A stretch of DNA of 5,425 nucleotides. Origin: Flavobacteriaceae bacterium. Lineage in GTDB: Bacteria > Bacteroidota > Bacteroidia > Flavobacteriales > Flavobacteriaceae. The position numbers were made by a program, and so were the translations under genes. This document shows, in pieces, positions 1 through 5,425 of the stretch (position 1 is its first letter; each line of letters opens with the position of its first letter). The notes beneath the pieces are model-generated. The model saw only the letters and a list, made by a program, of their open reading frames with translations, was not told where the DNA came from and ran no database searches. The stretch covers positions 1-5,425 of the forward strand of contig JALWYP010000328.1 in assembly GCA_026992695.1 (NCBI GenBank). Reading direction: 5' to 3'.

Positions 1-387
1 AAACATGATATTATTATTCAAGGATCTGGAGAATTTACTTTAGGAGAGAATTCTTATGTTAGCTCATATAGCGTAATTGGGGTAAACGAAAGGATAACTA
101 TTGGAGCCAATGTGATGATAGCTAATAGTGTTTCAATAAGAGATACAGACCATAATTTTTCAGGTAATCAAACCAATATGATTAATCAGGGAATTGTGAC
201 CAGACCAATTGTAATTGAAGATAACGTATGGATTGGTCATGGGGTGGTTATAACCAAGGGTGTTACCATTAAAACAGGTTCAGTTATAGCCGCGAATGCG
301 GTGGTTACAAAGGATGTTCCCGCTAATGTTATTGTGGGCGGTGTTCCTGCAAGGATATTAAAAGAAAGAAATGAAAGAAAAAATTAA
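1..387 (+). CDS. Hexapeptide-repeat acyltransferase, 3' part (LbetaH, WbbJ/NodL-like)
   Basis: The reading frame is open from the first base, so the 128 visible residues are the C-terminal part of a longer protein whose start lies upstream. The fragment shows imperfect hexapeptide repeats of the [LIV]-G-x4 type (for example ITIGAN, VWIGHG, VTIKTG, VIAANA), which build a left-handed parallel beta-helix. His51 in RDTDHNF is the likely catalytic base, as in maltose/galactoside/NodL/Vat-type acetyltransferases. It ends with the usual VPANVIVGGVPARILK signature (about residues 106-121) and a short charged tail. Members of this family transfer acetyl (sometimes another acyl) from acyl-CoA to sugar hydroxyl or amino groups in the cytoplasm. 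Among glycosyltransferases it probably acetylates a sugar of the repeat unit; the acceptor cannot be read from the sequence. Its last 17 nt overlap the next gene. The family call is firm, the substrate is unknown. Confidence 0.9.
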   Translation, partial: KHDIIIQGSGEFTLGENSYVSSYSVIGVNERITIGANVMIANSVSIRDTDHNFSGNQTNMINQGIVTRPIVIEDNVWIGHGVVITKGVTIKTGSVIAANAVVTKDVPANVIVGGVPARILKERNERKN

Positions 388-1240
388 TTTTATATGTGTA
401 GGAATTCAAAAATCAGGCACCTCAACCCTACATGATATTCTTCAGCAACACCCTGACATTGCTTTACCCACCTATAAAGAAACCCATTTTTTTAGAGATT
501 CTGAAAAATTTGATAAAGGAATTGATTCATACTTCAACTATTTTTCAAACCAAACCAAACCTTTTCTTGTTGAAATAGACCCGGAATATGCTTATTTTGA
601 AGAATGTGCCAAGCGGATTAAAAACACCCTGGGTACAATTAAAATAATATTTATCCTTAGAAACCCTGTTGAAAGAGCCTATTCTCATTATTTAATGACT
701 AAAGGAAGAGGGTTAGAAAAATTTTCGTTTAAAGAAGCAATACTAAAAGAACAAAATCGCCTAAACACACATAATAATAAAATTCATTACAGTTACATTT
801 CCAGAGGATTTTATTCAGAACAAATACGACGATTTGAAACAATTTTTGGTGAAGAAAACATACAAATTTACTTTTTTGAAGACCTTATAAACAATACTCA
901 AAAAGTGATAACAGACATTCTTGAATTTACCAACATTCCTTCGTTTGAGTTTGATTTTACAATTAAAAGTAATGTTGCGTCTCAAGCGAAGAGCAAAACG
1001 CTTAGAGATTTTATTTACAAACCCAACCCGATAAAAAAAGCAATAGGAAAACTTATTCCGATAAAATCGTGGAAAGATAAATTAGCCCACACAGTAGCAT
1101 CCATCAATAAAAAACCACTAAAAAAGGAACCTCTATCTCCGATTGAAAAAAAAGAAATTTACCAACAATTCTATCGTAAAGAAATAACCGAGTTAGAAAA
1201 AAAATATAACCGAAACCTCTCTCATTGGAAGTATGAATAA
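371..1240 (+). CDS. PAPS-dependent sulfotransferase 1 (heparan-sulfate sulfotransferase-like fold)
   Basis: This 289-residue cytoplasmic protein has no signal peptide or membrane segment. The 5'-phosphosulfate-binding loop is GIQKSGTST at residues 11-19, with Lys14 as the catalytic/PAPS lysine. The KETHFF motif (36-41) places Glu37 where NDST and HS3ST enzymes carry their catalytic base, and GIDSYFNYF (50-58) follows as in that group. The 3'-phosphate-binding segment is LRNPVERAYSHY (96-107), with Arg97 and Ser105 as the expected contacts. The Lys-rich region at about 217-253 could contact an acidic glycan. The protein ends with a complete helix and LSHWKYE. The reaction is transfer of sulfate from PAPS to a hydroxyl or amino group, here presumably on a sugar of the surface glycan. 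The ATG start lies inside the acyltransferase gene (17 nt overlap) and leaves the usual short lead to the first beta strand. Acceptor and O- versus N-specificity are not known. Confidence 0.9.
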   Translation: MKEKINFICVGIQKSGTSTLHDILQQHPDIALPTYKETHFFRDSEKFDKGIDSYFNYFSNQTKPFLVEIDPEYAYFEECAKRIKNTLGTIKIIFILRNPVERAYSHYLMTKGRGLEKFSFKEAILKEQNRLNTHNNKIHYSYISRGFYSEQIRRFETIFGEENIQIYFFEDLINNTQKVITDILEFTNIPSFEFDFTIKSNVASQAKSKTLRDFIYKPNPIKKAIGKLIPIKSWKDKLAHTVASINKKPLKKEPLSPIEKKEIYQQFYRKEITELEKKYNRNLSHWKYE

Positions 1241-2189
1241 AAAAGTAAACATACTGTTTGTAAATTATAATTCGGGGGCGGATTTAACGGCTTGTCTTTC
1301 TACTCTTTTCAAGGCAACTTATTCTAATTTTTGTGTCTATATAGTTGACAACCTCTCTAATGACAATAGCATTGAAGTTATACAAGATTTTTGCAAGAGA
1401 GAAAATGTTTTAATGAAAATCCTTACAGCACAACAATGGAATACATATTCTAACTATCAAGATAAGGTAGTGTTGATTAAAAACAACGAAAATAATGGTT
1501 TTGGTGCGGGTTTAAACGTTGTTTTAAATAAACTACTGAAAAACAAAACAGATGAATACGTTTGGATTGTAAATCCGGATATAGAAATAGAAGAAAATGT
1601 ACTAAAAGAGCAATTAGAACTTATCAATGATAAAAAGAGAACAATAGTAGGAAACAGTATTTATTATTTTAACAACAAAAGCCAAATAATGTATTATGGC
1701 GGGTTTGAAGTAAAAAAATGGCGGCACGGAATTAAAGCAATAACCCAAGAAGAAAACAGCAGCAGATTAGATGCCATTACGGGAAGCTCGTTACTTACGC
1801 ACCTATCAACCTTTAAAGAAGTTGGGCTTTTTCCCGAAACCTATTTTATGTATTGGGAAGAAACAGATTTTTGTACAAAAGCCAAAAGAATGAATTATAC
1901 ATTTGAGGTTAACAATGCGTCAAAAATATATGACAAAGTAGCCTCTGTAACCAACCATAATTTTTTAAGAGAATATTTTTATTTACTAAACGGACTGCGG
2001 TATTATAAAAAATATTACCCATACCATGTCCCCATTATTTTAATGTCTACTTTTGCTAAGCAAATAAAAGCGGTTTTTTCTTTTAATAAAGTAAAAACAA
2101 AAGCTATTTTTTGGGCACACATAGATTTTTTAAAAATACTAATGGGGTTAAAAATAAACGTAAAAAAAAGAATTTCTTCAGGTGTATAG
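1233..2189 (+). CDS. Family 2 glycosyltransferase (rhamnosyltransferase-like subgroup)
   Basis: This 318-residue GT-A fold enzyme would transfer a sugar from a nucleotide-sugar donor to a lipid-linked acceptor at the cytoplasmic membrane face. It opens with the nucleotide-binding strand NILFVNYNSG (6-15). It continues with VYIVDNLSNDNS (35-46), NNGFGAGLN (87-95) and WIVNPDIE (111-118). The Asn-Pro-Asp takes the place of the DxD metal site, as is common in WcaE/rhamnosyltransferase-type GT2 proteins. The acceptor-side motif YWEETDFC (207-214) carries the expected acidic residues, including the candidate base Asp212. The C-terminal 70 residues are hydrophobic and basic with aromatic clusters, likely for membrane association, but I see no convincing transmembrane helix. 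Its ATG overlaps the stop of sulfotransferase 1 (ATGAATAA, 8 nt). Donor and linkage cannot be inferred; rhamnosyl specificity is only a family tendency. Confidence 0.9.
   Translation: MNKKVNILFVNYNSGADLTACLSTLFKATYSNFCVYIVDNLSNDNSIEVIQDFCKRENVLMKILTAQQWNTYSNYQDKVVLIKNNENNGFGAGLNVVLNKLLKNKTDEYVWIVNPDIEIEENVLKEQLELINDKKRTIVGNSIYYFNNKSQIMYYGGFEVKKWRHGIKAITQEENSSRLDAITGSSLLTHLSTFKEVGLFPETYFMYWEETDFCTKAKRMNYTFEVNNASKIYDKVASVTNHNFLREYFYLLNGLRYYKKYYPYHVPIILMSTFAKQIKAVFSFNKVKTKAIFWAHIDFLKILMGLKINVKKRISSGV
2182..2189 (+). other. 8-nt GTG/TAG overlap deciding the deacetylase start
   Basis: The sequence GTGTATAG contains both the deacetylase start and the GT2 stop. Its geometry is the same as ATGAATAA at 1233-1240, where GT2 starts within sulfotransferase 1. 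No Shine-Dalgarno sequence is evident, so reinitiation by ribosomes finishing the upstream gene is the likely source of translation (inference). Confidence 0.6.
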
Positions 2190-3237
2190 TAAAAGACAAC
2201 ATCGCATTTGGTTGCTTTCAAAACTTCCGGTTAGTAACTTGTTTAATACTTTTTATTCAGGTAGAGGAAGTGTTGTTTTTATGCATAAAATTGTTAAAGA
2301 CAAAACAGATTCCAACAGGCTTTTTTTAAACGCAGCCAATGAAGTAACAGTAGATTATTTAGAGCGGTTAATCACCTATTTAAAAAACAAAAACTATCGT
2401 TTTATATCATTAGACCAGTTACATAACGAGCTTCTTTCTTCAAATAAAAGCAAGCAAAAATTTATTTGTTTTACGTTTGACGACGGCTACAAAGACAACC
2501 TCACTTTAGCATATCCTGTATTTAAAAAACACAACATTCCTTTTGCTATTTATATTACTAATTGTTTTCCTAATAAAACCGCTTCTTTATGGTGGTATTT
2601 TATAGAAGATATCCTACTTAAAAACGATCTTATAGAGCTCACCATCAATTCTAAATTAATCTCTTTTTCTTCAAAAACCATAGAAGAAAAAGAAGCAACC
2701 TTTTTCGCCTTGCGGAATCTTTTTTTAAAGGCAAATAAGTCGCAATTAGAAAATTACAGGAAGCAACTGGAGGAAGAATATTCGATTTCGGAAAAAGAAT
2801 ATGTTGCAAGAGAAGCCTTGTCGTGGAAAGAAATTAGTGAGCTAAGCAAAGATAGTTTGGTTACAATAGGATGCCATACAGCAAATCATTTGCCGTTAAA
2901 TCAATTAACAAAGGAGGAAGTGGTAGAAGAAATTCAAGTTTCAAAAAAAGAAATAGAAAAGCATATTAACAAACAAGTGCATCATTTTGCATATCCTTTC
3001 GGAACGGTTTCAGAAATAGGAAAAAGAGAGGTAGAAATAGCAAAAAATCTGTCTCTTTTTAAAACGGCAACCACAACTCGAACAGGAAACATTTTTGCTA
3101 CGCACAAAAACCATTTATTATCCTTGCCCAGAATACAAGTTTTAGGTACTTGGGATGATTTTAGCATTTTAAATTTATACCTAAGCGGTGTAATACCAGC
3201 GATAAAAAACAAATTTAAAAAAACAGTGATTCTTTAG
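2182..3237 (+). CDS. Polysaccharide deacetylase, NodB homology domain (CE4)
   Basis: This 351-residue protein carries the CE4 motifs in order. A leading strand GSVVFMHKIV lies at 29-38. Motif 1 is TFDDGY (98-103), giving the catalytic base Asp100 and metal ligand Asp101. Motif 2 is HTANH, supplying metal ligands His232 and His236. Motif 3 is FAYPFG (269-274), and LPRI lies near 315-318. Such enzymes use a divalent metal to remove acetyl from N-acetylated (sometimes O-acetylated) sugars. Motifs 1 and 2 are about 130 residues apart, more than in compact NodB proteins, because of a charged, partly helical insertion at about 130-215. I see no signal peptide, which suggests action on a cytoplasmic, lipid-linked intermediate. 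The GTG start overlaps the GT2 stop by 8 nt. It is the first start codon after the in-frame TAA at 2161, and the next ATG (2281) would cut into the first strand. The sulfotransferase gene follows with zero spacing and in the same frame. Confidence 0.9.
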   Translation: MYSKRQHRIWLLSKLPVSNLFNTFYSGRGSVVFMHKIVKDKTDSNRLFLNAANEVTVDYLERLITYLKNKNYRFISLDQLHNELLSSNKSKQKFICFTFDDGYKDNLTLAYPVFKKHNIPFAIYITNCFPNKTASLWWYFIEDILLKNDLIELTINSKLISFSSKTIEEKEATFFALRNLFLKANKSQLENYRKQLEEEYSISEKEYVAREALSWKEISELSKDSLVTIGCHTANHLPLNQLTKEEVVEEIQVSKKEIEKHINKQVHHFAYPFGTVSEIGKREVEIAKNLSLFKTATTTRTGNIFATHKNHLLSLPRIQVLGTWDDFSILNLYLSGVIPAIKNKFKKTVIL

Positions 3238-3240
3238 ATG
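3235..3240 (+). other. Zero-gap stop/start junction TAG-ATG (deacetylase to sulfotransferase 2)
   Basis: The stop codon of the deacetylase is followed directly by the start codon of sulfotransferase 2, in the same reading frame. No ribosome-binding sequence is apparent just upstream, which is A/T-rich. Termination-coupled reinitiation is the probable mode of translation. Readthrough of the TAG would give a deacetylase-sulfotransferase fusion. Confidence 0.6.
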
Positions 3241-4086
3241 AAAACGATTAAACCCACATTTTTTATTGTAGGAACACCAAAATCAGGAACTACATCGCTG
3301 TTTAAATATTTGGAAGAGCACCCACAGGTATTTGTTCCCTCTATTAAAGAACCTCATTTTTTTGCTTTTCCGGAAGTAAAAAACACGTATTATAAAACTA
3401 AAATAATTAACAACAAACCAGACTATTTAAAACTTTACAAGCAAGCAAAATCTTTTAAAGCAGCAGGAGATTTTAGCACATCTTACCTTAAAAGCCCAAA
3501 GGCGGCTCAACGAATTTATGATTTTAACCCTCAGGCAAAGATAATTATTGTGCTTCGTAACCCTGTGGAACGAGCCATATCACATTATTTAATGGACTAT
3601 AATTTAGGGTATGTAAAAGTACCTTTAAAAGAAATTATCACGCACCCGAAAAAACACGCATTGTTTTACAATCAGTATATTTCTTTAGGTGAATACGAAT
3701 CGCAAATTCAGAAATACACACAAGTTTTTCCAAAAGAACAGCTTTTGATTTTTTCGAGCGATCAGTTTTTTAACAATACTTCTAAAATACTAAAAAAGGT
3801 ATTTCAATTTTTAGAAATAAAAGAAGACATTTCTATTAATTTAGGTCAAAAACACAATCAATATAATGTGCCGAAATATTTCTTTGTTCAGAAGTTAACA
3901 CAAAGTAGCACGCTAATAAAGTTAAAAAACCTCATTCCCGAATTTGTTTTGCAATCCCTTAAATCGGTGTTGGTTGACAGCAACAAACCCAAACCTGAAT
4001 TTACCGAAGAGAAAGAGTTTTTAACAGCGTATTATGCCTCTCAAAAGGATTATCGTGATTTTGTAACCCTTAAAATAGAAAATTAA
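3238..4086 (+). CDS. PAPS-dependent sulfotransferase 2 (NDST/HS3ST-like motifs)
   Basis: This 282-residue cytoplasmic protein is a divergent paralogue of the sulfotransferase at 371-1240. The PAPS loop is VGTPKSGTTSL (11-21) with Lys15. KEPHFF (37-42) gives Glu38 as candidate catalytic base. GDFSTSYL (77-84) matches the conserved GExS..Y segment of the family. The 3'-phosphate-binding stretch is LRNPVERAISHYLM (106-119), with Arg107 and Ser115. Outside these motifs the two paralogues differ greatly, and this one lacks the Trp-containing C-terminal end, so they probably act on different acceptor positions. The ATG immediately follows the deacetylase TAG in the same frame. This tight pairing makes an amine freed by the deacetylase an attractive acceptor (N-sulfation), but O-sulfation is equally possible on sequence alone. 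The 5' start is well placed, nine residues before the conserved IVG strand end. Confidence 0.9.
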   Translation: MKTIKPTFFIVGTPKSGTTSLFKYLEEHPQVFVPSIKEPHFFAFPEVKNTYYKTKIINNKPDYLKLYKQAKSFKAAGDFSTSYLKSPKAAQRIYDFNPQAKIIIVLRNPVERAISHYLMDYNLGYVKVPLKEIITHPKKHALFYNQYISLGEYESQIQKYTQVFPKEQLLIFSSDQFFNNTSKILKKVFQFLEIKEDISINLGQKHNQYNVPKYFFVQKLTQSSTLIKLKNLIPEFVLQSLKSVLVDSNKPKPEFTEEKEFLTAYYASQKDYRDFVTLKIEN

Positions 4087-4089
4087 GTG
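4084..4089 (+). other. Zero-gap stop/start junction TAA-GTG (sulfotransferase 2 to GT4)
   Basis: The TAA of sulfotransferase 2 is followed directly by the GTG of the glycosyltransferase in the same frame. The upstream bases are A-rich without a clear Shine-Dalgarno sequence. With the junction at 3235-3240 it puts three consecutive genes in one frame, separated only by single stop codons. Confidence 0.55.
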
Positions 4090-5199
4090 GAAGAAATCAA
4101 GGTACTTATGGTAAGTAGAGCAACGCTTTTTTCTCATCCGGGAGGAGATACTACCCAGATATTAAAAACGGCTGAATATATAAATAAGATTGATGGCGTT
4201 TCGGTTACGATTAAAACGGTAAAAGATTCGATTGATTTTTCGCAATACCACTTACTTCATTTGTTTAATATTTCCAGACCCGCAGATCTTTTAGGAGTTA
4301 TTAAAAAAGCAAAATTACCCTACGTGCTTTCTACCATATTTATAGATTATTCTGAAGTAGAAGCGCACCATTACAATAAAAACAGGGTTTTGTTAAGTAA
4401 AATCTTTTCTCCGTATCAGGTGGAATACATTAAAACCTTAGGGAGGATACTAAAAAAACAAGATAAATTAACAGATTGGCGATATCCTTTTTGGGGTCAA
4501 AAAAAAGCAATGCGAAAAGTAATTACTAAAGCTAAAATGCTTTTGCCCAACTCTACCAGTGAGTACAGAAGATTACAAAAAGCTTTTTCTATCAACAACC
4601 GATATCAAGTTGTACCCAACGCCATTGATGTACATGTTTTTTCTAAAGAGATAAATAACGAGAAAAGGAATGCGTATAAAAAGTTTGAAAATGCTGTTAT
4701 TTCGGTAGGACAAATAACACCGGTAAAAAATCACTTAACACTAATAAAGGCATTAAACAACACTTCTTATAACGTTTTTATTATAGGCTCACCTTCCAGC
4801 AATGCCTTAAATTATTTTGAAAAATGTCGTAAAGAAGCAGCAGATAATATTACTTTTATCCCTCATATGAAGCAGGAAGAATTAGCATTCGTTTATAGTA
4901 TGGCAAAAGCTCATGTGTTACCCAGTTGGTTTGAAACAACCGGACTGGTTTCATTAGAAGCAGCTTATATGGGCTGCTCGATTGTTATTACCGATAAAGG
5001 AGATCAAAAAGAGTATTTTAAAGAAGATGCGTATTATTGCAACCCGCAATCGCCTGAATCTATTCTGGAAGCAGTTAATAAAGCGTATCAAGCAGGGACA
5101 AATCAAAATTTAAGAGAACGAATTAAAAAAAACTATACTTGGGAAGAAACAGCAAAGAAAACAGCACAAGTATATAAAGACGTTTTAGGTGGTAATTAA
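4087..5199 (+). CDS. Family 4-type glycosyltransferase (GT-B fold)
   Basis: This 370-residue retaining-type GT-B enzyme has the usual two Rossmann-like halves. The N-terminal acceptor half begins with IKVLMVSRA (4-12) and a glycine loop HPGGDTTQ (17-24). The linker contains LLPNSTSEY (152-160) and VVPNAIDVHVF (175-185). The C-terminal donor half (Glycos_transf_1 type) starts with AVISVGQITPVKNHLTLIKA (203-222). It includes ITFIPHM (255-261) and the E-x7-E donor motif with Glu283 and Glu291 in FETTGLVSLEAA. The protein would add a sugar from a nucleotide-sugar to the growing lipid-linked unit in the cytoplasm. The GTG start directly follows the TAA of sulfotransferase 2 in the same frame and keeps the whole first beta strand. 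The next ATG (4108) would remove most of that strand, so GTG is preferred. Donor sugar and linkage are not identifiable. Confidence 0.9.
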   Translation: MEEIKVLMVSRATLFSHPGGDTTQILKTAEYINKIDGVSVTIKTVKDSIDFSQYHLLHLFNISRPADLLGVIKKAKLPYVLSTIFIDYSEVEAHHYNKNRVLLSKIFSPYQVEYIKTLGRILKKQDKLTDWRYPFWGQKKAMRKVITKAKMLLPNSTSEYRRLQKAFSINNRYQVVPNAIDVHVFSKEINNEKRNAYKKFENAVISVGQITPVKNHLTLIKALNNTSYNVFIIGSPSSNALNYFEKCRKEAADNITFIPHMKQEELAFVYSMAKAHVLPSWFETTGLVSLEAAYMGCSIVITDKGDQKEYFKEDAYYCNPQSPESILEAVNKAYQAGTNQNLRERIKKNYTWEETAKKTAQVYKDVLGGN

Positions 5200-5425
5200 C
5201 AAGCAAACATTTTACAAAATTTTATTCATAACATTGTTATGTGTTCCTATTTTGGTGGCAAAACCGGAAGTAAATATTGCTATTAGCATTATGTTATTGG
5301 CGTTTTTACTTCTGGATATTAGATACAAGTATTCCACTTTCTTAGTTACAGTAATAACCCCATTGCTATTGATTGTGGGCATAGCTTTTTTAGTTTCGTT
5401 GTTTTATTCGTATGATAATTACGAA
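5189..5425 (+). CDS. Multi-pass membrane protein, 5' part; candidate O-antigen/capsule polymerase (Wzy) or ligase
   Basis: A reading frame open to the window end encodes 79 residues and overlaps the preceding gene by 11 nt. A TAG at 5186-5188 lies directly upstream in this frame, and GTG at 5189 is the first usable start. The first ATG (codon 35) would delete the first hydrophobic segment. The peptide has a short basic head (INKQTFYK) and three hydrophobic segments, at about residues 8-24, 28-44 and 51-73. Short loops separate them (AKPEVN; DIRYKYS), and a polar, aromatic segment (YSYDNYE) follows. Closely spaced helices with a short N-terminal tail are typical of Wzy polymerases and O-antigen ligases, and such a gene is expected in a cluster like this. 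A flippase-like or other membrane protein is not excluded, because the diagnostic periplasmic loop lies beyond the window. Confidence 0.65.
   Translation, partial: MVINKQTFYKILFITLLCVPILVAKPEVNIAISIMLLAFLLLDIRYKYSTFLVTVITPLLLIVGIAFLVSLFYSYDNYE

Noticed and set aside
686..697. 12-nt identical string CATTATTTAATG also found at 3583-3594, considered as a repeat
   Set aside because: It encodes the same conserved residues (SHYLM) at the same place in the two sulfotransferase paralogues, so it reflects shared protein sequence and not a mobile or regulatory repeat.
1146..1204. Two A8 runs in the 3' part of sulfotransferase 1 as possible phase-variation tracts
   Set aside because: Runs of this length are expected in AT-rich, Lys-rich coding sequence, and the frame is intact through both to a normal family C-terminus.
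1563..1587. Absence of a DxD motif in GT2 taken as a sign of inactivity
   Set aside because: The Asn-Pro-Asp variant at this position is normal in the rhamnosyltransferase-like GT2 subgroup, and all other motifs are present.
2015..2221. Minus-strand open frame of 68 codons over the end of GT2
   Set aside because: It lies antisense to well-supported coding sequence, has no recognisable domain, and crosses the GT2/deacetylase junction; it is a shadow frame.
2111..2329. Plus-strand open frame of 72 codons across the GT2/deacetylase junction
   Set aside because: It overlaps the GT2 end and the deacetylase start in another frame. Its peptide is low-complexity (Lys/Phe/Cys-rich) without family features.
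2982..3212. Minus-strand open frame of 76 codons inside the deacetylase
   Set aside because: It is fully antisense to the conserved motif 3 region of the deacetylase and has no independent coding signal.
5200..5425. Intergenic or regulatory region after GT4
   Set aside because: A hydrophobic reading frame starting at 5189 covers it to the window end, and no terminator hairpin or promoter is visible.

Overview
The window is one uninterrupted stretch of a glycan biosynthesis operon, all on the + strand, with no non-coding gap. Seven genes are visible, two of them cut by the window edges: a hexapeptide-repeat acyltransferase (3' part), a sulfotransferase, a family-2 glycosyltransferase, a NodB-type polysaccharide deacetylase, a second sulfotransferase, a family-4-type glycosyltransferase, and the beginning of a multi-pass membrane protein that fits an O-antigen/capsule polymerase or ligase. 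There are no RNA genes, mobile elements, CRISPR arrays, promoters or terminators that I can support.

Organism: the DNA is strongly AT-rich. The starts lack clear Shine-Dalgarno sequences and sit behind A-rich stretches, and the proteins are rich in Lys, Asn, Ile and Phe. This suggests a member of the Bacteroidota, probably Flavobacteriia-like. It is an inference from style, not from a marker gene.

Layout: every junction is an overlap or a direct abutment. The acyltransferase overlaps sulfotransferase 1 by 17 nt. Sulfotransferase 1 overlaps the GT2 gene by 8 nt, and GT2 overlaps the deacetylase by 8 nt. The deacetylase stop is followed at once by the sulfotransferase 2 ATG, and that gene's stop is followed at once by the GTG of the GT4 gene. 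GT4 overlaps the membrane protein by 11 nt. Three of the six visible starts are GTG. This packing implies one transcript and translational coupling; the promoter must lie upstream of the window.

How the genes may work together: the two glycosyltransferases would add sugars to a lipid-linked repeat unit at the cytoplasmic face of the inner membrane. The acyltransferase would O- or N-acylate a sugar, the deacetylase would free an amino group from an N-acetylated sugar, and the two PAPS-dependent sulfotransferases would add sulfate. The membrane protein would polymerise or ligate the product. The most interesting point is the deacetylase gene joined directly and in the same reading frame to a sulfotransferase whose motifs resemble the heparan-sulfate N-/3-O-sulfotransferase group. 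This is a split-gene parallel to animal N-deacetylase/N-sulfotransferase, and suggests (but does not prove) an N-sulfated or otherwise zwitterionic or sulfated surface glycan.
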